From Trichostrongylus colubriformis (taxonomy: Eukaryota > Nematoda > Chromadorea > Rhabditida > Trichostrongylidae): 64,000 nucleotides of DNA. The notes below the pieces were generated by a model that did not search any database, was not told where the DNA came from, and was given only the letters and a program-made list of their open reading frames with translations. Position 1 is the stretch's first letter, and the number at the start of each line of letters is the position of its first letter. A program made the position numbers and the translations under genes. Location: contig OZ022259.1 of assembly GCA_963978905.1 (NCBI GenBank), forward strand, positions 51,850,727 through 51,914,726, in the 5' to 3' direction. Below are positions 48,501 through 60,500 of this stretch, in pieces.

Positions 48501-51500
48501 CACCTACGTTTTCGTACCATCCCTAAATCACTTGCCCTACCACTGCTGTGTGAATTAGTGAGAAACAAATGAATGTGCGCGCACACACACAGCGATATAG
48601 CCGATATATAGCTTCATAAATGAGCTGGTCAAAGGATAACGGGTGTGATGTGCATTCGTATTCGGTTTCTTCGCTACTTTTCATGAACAACGATGACGAA
48701 TCGTTTACCTTATCGTACGCTTGATTTCCGAGTTCCTTCACTCCATAACAATAGGCAGCTTTTCGTTCAGGAATAGGAAGCCTTGAAAGGCCAATATGAT
48801 GCGGCAGGAAAGAATAACTAACTATCTAACAGTTGGGATCATATTTTTAACTCACTACTCTATCCTATTAAAATATGTTCACCCAATGGCACTGAGCATC
48901 AGACGCTTTTGCTAAAGCGGTCGTATAGTAGTAGCAAGCGATGTAAAGGATTTCAACCCATCCAATTCCTAACGGTTTTTATCAGTCACTGCAAGCCCTC
49001 TTCAGTTTCACCGAGTCCCCTGTATCCAACAATACCATTGAAGTCCCCGTACCCTACAATACCTGCGAATGTGAACATCCCACTGTTAGACGCACGGCGA
49101 ACCGGCCTTGTGACATTTCCCTTCTCACGCTCCTAATCGAATCTTACCAACCACTATTAGTTTGGATCACCCACTATTAATGTCCCCGCCCCACCCTGCT
49201 AAGCACCCATTAGTGTCAGCGCTCTTCGATCAACGCGAGAGACGAAACGAATTTGACGACATTTGCCTTCTCATGCTTGGATTGCGCACTCGTCTGTATC
49301 AACTAATTAATGTGCATCTTTTCCAACCCCATGAAGCGCCTAATCACTTGATCGACATGCATTTTTCGTCCCTCCTCGATCGCGCGATCACCTAATCACC
49401 TAGATATGCATATTTTTCCTTCCTCCTGAATAGCGAGCTCTGAACAATACCGTACGCCAATCATTGAGATAAGTGCTCTGCCATGAGTTTCATATATTCA
49501 TATAAATTCCAGTGTGAAAAGCGGCTTGTTGAAATGACGTCCGACTCACTCAACACAAGAACTGGCTCCTGTTCCCGTTTCACATTTCGAAAGAATGCCC
49601 TCCTCGAATATTTTGACATATTTAGCGCTACATTCTTCAGCATCCGCTGGACAGTACGATCCCGTTGGCACGATCCAAAAAGTGCTGAAAAAGGAGCAGT
49701 CACTGCACTAGAAATCTTAGTTGGAAAATCAGAAAAATCGTATTATAAACGGCTAAGGTGAGCAGGAGCAACAATCTGGATGATCGAAAAAAGAAGCATC
49801 TTTCATGTGGAGTGCTAGCATTTCAAGGTGAAGGTGGCTGGTGCAGTGCGTGCCACAATCCTCCTAACGAAGCTCTACGGTGGGCGCGCACTATTTAGTG
49901 GATGCTTCATGTGACAGCATCCCATGTGTAGCAGTCCATCAAGGCTTCGATGCTCAGTGATGTGGCATGCAGCAAAACTCATACAAGAGAAGACCAACGA
50001 GGAAAATACGGAAATCACTTCCCGCGCTTTTGGTCAATGAGCCTCAACTTTTCTTGGGATTTTGTTTTGACTTAATATAACCAAAGTGCGTCGACCGTAA
50101 AGCTTCACCTGGCTTGAAGGAGATCGTAAGAATTTCTTCCCAGGAGCTTTCTCATATAACGCTGAAACGCACAAAATTGGTCTATGACCAACGAATAGTC
50201 TTGTGATCACTTCAAGGTATTGTCTACGAGAGTTTCCCTCATTCCCAATTCCCTCATGAATACTTCATAATTACTTCATCTCAGAGCCTCATGTCAATCT
50301 GAATTTAAGGGAACGATGTGAGGCTCCAAACCTTATTGCTAGATACTCGGAGAGGACTAAGGAAAATGCTAATTACAATTTTTCTGCTATGCCAACAAGG
50401 TTGGTGGGTGGAACTTTTATTGAGAGCCTGGCAATACGACCAGACCGGGTTCTTTAAACTCCTAAACGTGGTTCAAGATTGAGGAATTTATCCACTATCT
50501 AACGCTTCATACCTCTAGCGGCTCTGACGGAACATTAGGGAAGTCGCCGGAGAAACCCCGTACGAGAGAACAGAAGTCATCCAGTACACCACCGCGACAG
50601 CGGAACGCCGCCACTCCTCGTTAGATATTGTCAGTGAATAAGAGGGACGCCACGTTGTTCTCATACATCCTATACATATACAGTGCTCTGCATAATTATA
50701 CCGCCACCTATAAGTTGTCCAAAAACTTTGTCCGCAGAGTGGTTCAAAAAAGTCTCTAATTGTAAGTGAAAGATGTAGCCAGTGTAGACGCGCATTCGCA
50801 CATCCATACCAAATTTTAGCCAAGAATCATAGAAGATTTTTTTCTTAATTTGTTTCGAAAATGGCGCTTATACCATTCTGCAAAATTATACTATACTAAC
50901 CACTGCCACTGAACATTGACGCATTAGTCAACCGAGAAACAACGAAAAAGAGAAAAATGCTAATTTTGCGGTCATTTGGTCCTCCATTGCTTCGAATAGC
51001 CACAAGTTTTGAGGATATAGGTCGATATAAAGATTTTCTGAACGTTTTCAGACCACATGCTGCCACGCTTCGATGACAACGTCTTTAAACTCCCTGACAC
51101 CTTCCAATCGGTCTGAATTCTTTTCCCCGTGAAACCCCAGATAATCTTCCATTATGTGGAGATCGGAGCCGTTCGTTATTCGGGTCAGAAGGTCCATTCG
51201 GTGACGGCTTCACCATGATCGAGTGTTCCAGTTGACATGGGATGGTCCATTAACTTACATGAAAACAAGATTCCGGTGAAGATTTCGAGACGCATGACAG
51301 GAGAAGGGTACGGCGCACAAAGGCTCGATAATCGGATGGTTCATCCTTCCGAGAACGAAACAAAAATTCGAATGATTACTCGATAATCGGATGGTTCATC
51401 CTTCCGAGAACGAAACAAAAATTCGAATGATTATTTGATTCCAGACCCTGACACCTCCTTCTTTGAAGTTCTTGTTGAAAACTTACGTTTGTTCCTCTTG

Positions 51501-54500
51501 CGATAGTGCCGGTAGCCGTCGGGAACGTCATAGGCGAGACCTTTTTCATCAGACGGAACAATCTGGAGGAAAAACCTAAGGCGAAAGGTGTACAAACTTG
51601 AGAGAATTTGCGGACAATTTGTCAGGGGTGGGGATCAAGTAATGATTCGAATTTTTGTTCCTTTCTCGAAAGGATGAACCATCCGATTACCAAGCCTTTG
51701 TGCGCCGCACCCTACTCCTGTCATGCGTCTCGAAATCTTCACCAAAATCTTGTTTTTATGTAAGTTAATAGACCATCCCATGTCAACCGGAACACTCGAT
51801 CATGGTGAAGCCGTCACCGGATGGACCTTCTGAACCGGATAACGAACGGGTCTGATCTTTACATGATGAAACATTATCCGGGGTTCCATGGGGAAAAGGA
51901 TTCAGACCGACTGGAAGGTGTCAGGGAGTTTAAAGAAGTTGTCATCGAAGCGTGGCAGCATGTGGTCTAAAAACAACTGAAACAACTGAAAATCTTTATA
52001 TCCACCTATATCACCAAAATTTGTAGCTATTCGAAGCAATGGAGGACCAAATGATCGCAAAATCAGCATTTTTCTCTTTTTCGTTGTTTATCGTTTGACG
52101 AATGCGTCAATCTGTTCAGTGGCCGTATAATTTTGCAGAATGGTATAAGCGCCATTTTCGAAACAAATAAAGAAAAGGATCTTCTATGTTTCTTAGCTAA
52201 AATTTGATATGGATGCGCGAATGCGCATCCACACTGGCTACATCTTTCACTTAGAGACTTTTTTTGAATTACTCTGCGAACAGTTTTCGAACAATTTATA
52301 GGTGGCTGTATAATTATGCAGAGCACTGTATATAAAGCAGGAGTTTGGTGTGTTTGTGTGTGTGTCCGTCCGTCTGTTACATGCACTCTTAGTTCAACCA
52401 GAAGTTTGTCGTGTTTGTGTGCATCTGTTTGTCACGTTGCACTTTCAGTTCAAACGTGGAGAGGTCGGGCAAGTAAGGAGTGTGCAGGGTTGACCAAAGT
52501 GCACGAAGATCATAACACGAAGATAATAAGCACTAAGCCTAGCCCAGCCCAATGCTCGAATTTGAATGTTCACTTGACTAGCAGAAATCGGGAAGGTCAG
52601 GAATGAGTCTGTTGAGGTCGCGCAAGTAAGGACTAACTTGGGACTGACCAAAGTCAAGGGGGCACACGATAAGCAAGTTAGGAACGGGCCTGGAGAGGTC
52701 CTGCAAGTTAGGATTGGGTGGGAGCCAACCCATGTGTGGAGTACATACGTTCTGAGCCTAGTCCGGTCGACCAGGGGCGGGACTTGCGCCGAAATCGATG
52801 GATGCGCAAATTTAAGTCTTCGCTTGGGTTCCGAAAATCGGGAAGGTCAGGAATGAGTCTGTTGAGGTCGCGCAAGTAAGGACTAACTTGGGACTGACCA
52901 AAGTCAAGGAAGCACACGATAAGCAAGTTAGGAACGGGCCTGGAGAGGTCCTGCAAGTTAGGATTGGGTGGGAGCCAACCCATGTGTAGGGGGTACATAC
53001 GTTCTAAGCCTAGTCCGGTCGACGGGGCGGGACTCGCGAATAGATCGATGGATGCGCAAATTTAAGTCTTCGCTTGGGTTCCGAAAATCGGGAAGGTTAG
53101 GAATGAGTCTGTTGAGGTCGCGCAGGTAAGGACTGGGTAGGAACTGACCAAAGTGTAGGGAGCACATGACAGACAAATTAGGAAGCACATTAGGGCCTGT
53201 GGAGGTCGCTCAAGTGAGGATTGAGTAGAGACCAACCCATGTGTACAGAGTGCATAAGTTCTAAGCCTAGCTCGGCCATGATTCCAATATTAGTAGCACA
53301 CTCACAAAGTAGCTGTTTGTTCTCGGTTACCATTAGGAAGTGATGTGTTATAATCAAGTGTATCTCGGCATTCAGTTAAGGCCAGCATTTCTCCTAGAAC
53401 TGATACATGCGCGTCCTCTCGAAGCTTTCAATCTTCAAGTTAACTACTACGGAGCGCCTCCAAGCTCACAAAAAGACAACCCCAACTGCTGCAGCTCCTT
53501 TTAACGTGGCTTGCTCCTATTCTATTGTGCTTTACACTCTTGGATCAACGGTGAGAAGGGGACATATTTCTCGGATTTTTTGACCGTTCCGCTCCATCTT
53601 CCCTACTTTTGCACTGATAAATGCTTCAATTCTCTATTTGTGTTTGGGTCGAATCTTGCCATTTTTCGAAGGAGATCTGCCTTCAGTGGGCAGGGGTTAT
53701 AGGTGGGTATGGTGTCTCAAAATTTCAACCAGAACCGATGATAGTTGGGGGTTTGCTTACAATATATACAAGCCGCATATTATCCATTCCCTGTGCAATG
53801 TGTGCTCCCTATACACAGGGCCTACCCTTGCTGCAATACGCGCGAAGCGCGCATGCGAACGGCTCGCCGCGCTAGCGGCGAGCCTAAAGTCGCTCCCCGC
53901 TACAAAGCTGAAGGCCCCAAAGCCACCCTGCGGTGGCGGCGAAGCCGCCCCACAAGGATTGGCCGGCTTCGCCGGCCAATCCGAGTCCAGGAGGGTTGGC
54001 CGGCGTCAGCCGGTCAACCCGACTGGTATGGTATAATAGGGACATGTCTCTCCCCTTATATCAGTGGGTCGCAATGCGGCGCAAATGGCAAGAGATCATT
54101 CGTAATAGATAAGCACTCATTTCGGTTGTTCAAATTTGGATTTCTTGCAGAAATTCAAAGCGCTCCACGCACTTTCCTGGCAGAATTCGCAGTCTCGCAG
54201 GACAGAATTCAGCACTTTACACAAAGTCGCTTTCGCTATGTTCCTCGGTTATGTGCTTTCCCAGAAGTGTTCTTGAGTTACCTAGTTTTCTACCAGCAAA
54301 ATGTTCTTGCACACTATTGCTAGTCTTCTCGCAGTTTCCTCGATGTACATTGCGTCACGTGTCTGACATTCAATTTGATGGATATACCAATTTTGGCCCC
54401 CATCTGTAATACACGGATGTAACGCAATTCTCTAAACGCTTATCGTAAAGCCCATTTCGCACAAGCTGACTTCTAATGTTGCCATTGAGACAGTCACTCA

Positions 54501-57500
54501 GACAACATCATCATCCAGCTGGGCTCGAACATTAGAATTGCAGCAGTTACTCTGACAGAGATGAGAGGTATGCACAGGGAAATTTTATTCGGACAAGATA
54601 TGTTATGGTGCTCAGTGCGTATTCTCGCATGACATCCTGGCACAACTAGTCGTTTGATGCAGCTATGTCAGACGCTCGAAGTATAGACTCTCGCCTCTCT
54701 GTCGCACCTGTGCGCACAATTGCAGCAGTCTTGAACATAGCTTTTCTGAACTACTTCTCACTGAAGATACCATCGGACACTTTCACCTTTGTGTAGGGTA
54801 GAGAAGCCAACCAGCCAAATCTAAGTATGAACAACCTAAATGACTCTTTATCCAGTATGAATGATTTCTTGACGCTTAGTCTGTCTATCTGTTTGCATGT
54901 ACGTTCGTCCGTCCACTATGAAGATAGGCATTACATGAAAGACGACCTGTGACGATGGGTGTAAGTCAGGGGTGGAGATGGTATAGGGCAAGAAGTAGAG
55001 AGCACACATGACCTAAACAAAGCTTTACCCATTGTAGGCGGAGCGTGCATTGAAATTCTTGTCACTCAAACAGAAAATGCTTATGAGGCTCCAGAATTGC
55101 TCAAACACGGGGAAGAGAAGGGATGAGGTTGGCCATTGGTTTTCGAAAGACATCATGCGCAGTATACAAGGGGAATACAAGAAACGTAGCTCGGCAACGT
55201 CGCGTCGGAGGTCAGGAAAAAATTGCTGCAGATCATCAACGTCAAAGATATCTTGAACACCACTAGAGCGGAAAAATGTCACAAGGGGCAGGTCTTGTAA
55301 TCGGTTAATCTGGTGACGCTCACTGCAAAGATCGCAATTCATTTCGGACCATTTTCGATGGTGAACGGAGCGTAAGCAAGTATTCATTATGTGATTCCGA
55401 AATCAGGGAGCAATAGAAAGAAAGGAAGATAAGTGGAATTGAAGGGCAAGTACTGCTCACAGGAATCGGCCCTCGTCAAGTGATCCGAGCTAAAAACGAA
55501 AAATGCGAACATTTGGACTACAGCAGCAGGTGAACACAATTGCACAGAGCAAATTCACAGAATACGAGTATCGATAATGAACAACTCTGAACCCAGCTCA
55601 TAAAGGATATCTTTACTGCTTTACAACATCTCACTGATTTATGATGGCCTTGCTCTGCATACCTTCGGTATTACTTGATCTTTACCCCCTGCGGTTTGAT
55701 GGTGCGTGTGGGCCGTTTGAACAAGAATTTGATAAGCCTCTAGGAATATTTGAGCCCGCCATTGTTCTGTTGTTCAATTCGCTCGTTCCTTCGTCATCTA
55801 TATAAAAACTTCATCAACGACTTCCACTCGACACCCCATAACAGCTATTACCTCGATAAAGCAGTGTTCAGCTTCTGAAACCTTCATTCAAAATCCTGCA
55901 CAACCCTTATAGCGGAGGTAGGTGAGAATAGGTTTCTTGGCAGGACCATGTCAGTGTAGTACAAATCTACTGTCCGCTAAACTGTGAACTCACAATAAAG
56001 AAATAATTTTTACTCCGCCAGGTAAAGGAAAAGCACTAGAGGCGCAAAGCAAGCGTATAGACTCAAATCTCTAAACTCAAAGAAGACATAAAAAACAGAA
56101 TCACAGAATCTTTGCGAGCCATTTCGAATAAAGTTTGAAGCCTCGTATTATTATCTGTGTATGAAAGGCACCTGGAGAGGTAAGCAGAAAGTTATAACTG
56201 AGAACACATGTTCTCTGAAAAATTTCCTTTTCAGAAGAGGTGATGTGTGGCGCAGCTCACAATGAGAGTGCGCGGCTTGGAGTCTTATCTCGATCCCGCA
56301 ACATGGCATCTCGTTCTGCAATTCGTCCGCCGTGCGAGTTACCGGCGAGAGAGATGAAACGTTCGAGACTGGGCGATTTAGCCTCTCCACACGTCTGCAG
56401 TCTACCCCGACTAGTGAGGAGGGCGCGAGAGCGGGGCGGTTTTCGGGTTTCTATTTCTCGTTTTTTTTTTCGTTTCGTTCCGTTCTTTCTCTACTTTTAC
56501 ACTGCTGAGTACCGGTACCATATTCCACTACCTGTCAAATTGGCCCCTTCTGGTGTCTTCAAGATCCACACAAATGACGTTGTACTCAATCGCGGCTCAT
56601 CATATGTAAAAATATGCAGAAGCTATGCATACGAGAAAAGAAAGAAAGAGGGCCAAGCGTTGACGAGGTAGGAAAAATTATGCTAACACGCACGAGCCAC
56701 ACAAATCCTGGTGGATATTGTTCTCGCTCATTTCTGGCTTGCAAGAGGGCGAAAGTTCAACATCACTACCGGTCGTACCGTCGTTAATACGTCGGGGGAG
56801 TTGCTGGTAAGGGCGCGCAATGCTCGACGCAGACTGATCCCGCCCTTTGCCCGTCTGCAATCTAATGAATGATGGCTGGTGAAGCAGAGAGGCGGAAGGA
56901 AAAGGGTTCTCGAGTCCCTATTCCTCGGGTATTCCGCCGCTTTATTTCTCTAATGTTACAGTGCTAAGCACCCCTACTTTCATACTCCACAATCTTCCGA
57001 ATTTACCTCTCCCGGTGTCTTTAAATGAGCCCACTAACCTGAAACGACACCAAATCCTCTTTTGAGTGAATATGACTACGTATATGACCGAGCCCTTCAA
57101 ATGCCGCTTCTAACGGAATGTTGTCCTAAAATTTGGTTTGTTTCTTTTTTTTTTAACCATTCACCTAATTTTGGACTGTGGTGGACGTGTGTCCGTATAC
57201 TCTTCTTTCTACAGGAACAATTAATAAACCGGCTTGTGAATAATCTCTGCAGCAGTCCAAGGAGAACAGCCTGCAGTGTGTGTGTGGTCTTAATAGGCAG
57301 TGCTAACCAAAAACTTTTATAGCTCGCCACCACGACGGCTCAAAGAGCGAGGTAACTGATGCGGATCACCACTATTCGCTACCCATTACTGCTGGTAGGT
57401 GGAGATGTGGAGTTATGGAAAGTTATGATCGCGTTACTACGAGGGAGGCGGCGGAGTAGTCTTTCGGCAGGTGTATACCGTTAGACAGCCAACTGAATTT

Positions 57501-60500
57501 TGGGGTGGTTTAATAATAGAAATTATCCGAAGGTTGTTTGTCACCATACTAATAGGAGTAGAAGCGCCCAGTGCTTCGGAAAATTTCATACCTTTTTGCG
57601 TGCTAAGTTCTCCACGAGTCGTAGCACAGTGGTGTAATCTAGACGATTTATGGCAGCAGCTGCGAAGGCATCATTGATAATGGCGGTTATTGTATGAGCG
57701 CTGTATATCTAAAACCAAAATTACATCGGGCGTGTGGATACTGAAAGGCTTGAAGTGATATCCTTCTCCTGATAGGATGTAACCACTTCCTCATGAACAC
57801 AGCGAAGGCTGCTTTCGAAAAACTAACTCATGGCGAAGAGGAGGTTGCGGGACTGAGCTCTTTAAATGTTCATTTTAACATAGGATCTTTTATTGTGAGA
57901 CCAATAACAATATTTTCGGAAGAGGTCCGACTACTCTATAGAAATTTAGTAACATTTCTGAACAGTCGGATTTTCCTCAATACATATTTCTGATACAAGC
58001 TTCGACAGATAAACACCGGTTTCCACGCTTGACCCTTCGTACATAAGGAAAACTACAAAACAGCTTGGAAACCTGCGCCATATAAGGAAAGGAGGTACAG
58101 ATGCAGAAACAGTTCGAGAGCTTTGAGTTACGGCCGAACAGGACTCTCATTCCAAGAAATCATGTGATGCACGTGGTGGCATGGGAAGGCTAGGACACTA
58201 AGGAATGCTGCAAGATGTTATAAAGGTCAATAGATTCGAGCCCCACCGAAAATGATGGCAACCAGCTAGAAATCGAGCCTTTGTCCTGAGAAATACAGCA
58301 ATCATACTTTGGATAAGTTGGTTATTTACATAATATGTTTGCTGTGAGACACAGGGTTCCTCCGCAGAGATTAAAAAGGTTGAATTTTCGTTCTGAAGAG
58401 ATTACCTTGTGATTACTAATGAGCTGCTTCATGATTTTTCTCCAACCCTCTTCGTCATAATTCTGCCTATAGAATCCATGTCTTTCAGCATTCACCACCA
58501 ATATCGATCGCTCTGTATTTGCGAGAATGTAAAGAGGGCTATCTGAAAAGCATGTCTTTCAGCATTCACCACCAATATCGATCGCTCTGTATTTGCGAGA
58601 ATGTAGAGAGGGCTATCTCAAGTGAGGAAAACTCTTTTCATCGGATTACGTGAACACATCTCTGGGTATTGTTGGGTCCCGAAGACTCATGCCATGTAAA
58701 AACAATAAGATACACAAAATTTATTTTCGTGGACTCGAAAAGTTCCACAAAAATGATGATGGAGTAGTGCCCTTATTCACAGAGGAAAACAGAAAGACCG
58801 AAAGCAAGATGGCGAGATATGCTACAAAACACACAAGGATCCCGTAGTTGGCAACGAAGAGCAAGAACAATGTCGAAGAAAGACTGAGTGGATCTGATCT
58901 GCTATTATCAGATGTGCTATGTGAGCTGAGCCACATATTGTAATAAAATTGAATTGGCGAATGAAATGTAAATGTAAATTTGGAGGTTGGAAGCGGTTTC
59001 CCAAACTGATCTCATCATTGCGGCACGTCCTCTTTTCGATCGTCTTCCGTTTCCATGGAACACTGATCGTTCGTGGTCGTCCCTTGTTGGTAGTGTTAGA
59101 TGGTGTCCACATTTCCCGTACTGAGCCACTACCCTTTTTACTAGCCTACCAGTGATTCCTGCGATCTCCGCTGCGAAGTATTCTTGGTCCACCGGGTCGG
59201 TGTTGGCAGTTCAATGAGCAGAAGTACGAATTTTTCCGCGTAGTTTGAAGTGGCAGTCGTTATAAGCTGGCAATAGTGCATAGCTGATATGCTTTAACAG
59301 CAGTATATGTTGCAGAGTTAAAGCATGGAATTGCAGGTATACCAGCAACGTGTAAATTAACGAACCATACTTTATAGCCGCGCCTTTCTATAATACGTGC
59401 GGTGGGTAACAGCATATGGATGTACTGATCGGTGCCTGCCTTCCTCGAGTACTACCTCTATGAAGGTTATTAAATAGGCACTGGTCGCGCGAAGCACTGA
59501 AGAACTGCCAACTTCACTCCAGCGATTATGATATCAGTCATCCAGAATTTTTCCCAAACCGTTCTAATAGTAATTTTTGAGAAAATCTCTACGAATTACC
59601 TCTCCTTAACCAGGCTAGCTTGACCGGTCCATGGTCGAGTTGGTACCAGACTGGGACCTCCCATTTGAACCTAAATCTTACTTATGATTTTTCGGACAGT
59701 TTCGTTAGAACCACTCACCCATATTTAGGACTTCGATATTTCTCGACTTCTACCGCATTTGGGTTATTCTTGTAACGAGATTGAGTAATTTCGAAAAAAG
59801 AGGAATTGGCAGCTTTTACTGTTACTAGTGGGAATCCCATCTGAAGCAGTTGTTTCAGCAGCAGAAACCGAAAATTATTCAGAACTTCTCATATAGAATG
59901 AAAAACAAGACATCTATGCGGAAGAAAAGGCAGGTAAAAAACATGAACTAATACCATTACTTGCACGCCTAGACCTTTGAAAGAAGTAATCTTGAAACCC
60001 CCAGGCCTAAAAAAAAGGATGGATTCTATTTTTTTTTCCTCACTTTCCCCGTTTTTCGTATGTTGTCTGATAAACATATGGTAAGTAGAGAAGCAATGAG
60101 AACGATAAAAAACGGATTCTGGATATTCTGTGTATTGCCCTACCACCTATGGTCAAAAACGCCTGCTGATCAGAACTTTGTGCGCGTATCACGCATTGGC
60201 AAGGCAGTTCTTTCGGTATCGTCCGTTCTGTGGTATTCGGAAATAGTGAAATGGTTTCTTTGTTTATTCGCCTTTATTCCTAATGCCACATTAAAACAGT
60301 TCACAGTGAAAAAAGGGGCTAAGTATGCGTCACGCATTTCGATCCAGATAAGACACATTTTGCATTCTTAACCGAATGTTGCACACAATAGTATGAGCCG
60401 CCCAAACTCTTGTTCAATAACCGCTTCTGACCTTCAGCATCTATAAAGAACGGAAATTGATCTAGTGTTCACATCCCACTCAGCCCCCTCCATGATAATT

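Noticed and set aside
48523..48708. Long minus-strand frame continuing past the gene 2 exon at 48709
   Set aside because: The TSHPLSF stretch in it mimics the M1 catalytic exon by chance. The strong GTAAAC donor at 48708 and matched phases show it is intron.
53745..54040. Long plus-strand frames through the GC-rich hairpin cluster
   Set aside because: Open because GC-rich sequence has few stops. No family resemblance, and the palindromes explain the composition.
54080..54323. Plus-strand frame over PLE 2 (part of a 192-codon ORF)
   Set aside because: It is the antisense reading of the PLE GIY-YIG region. The protein-like similarity is on the other strand.
58180..58270. tRNA-like sequence ending AGATTCGAGCCCC
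   Set aside because: The B box is fair, but no matching A box or stems were found.
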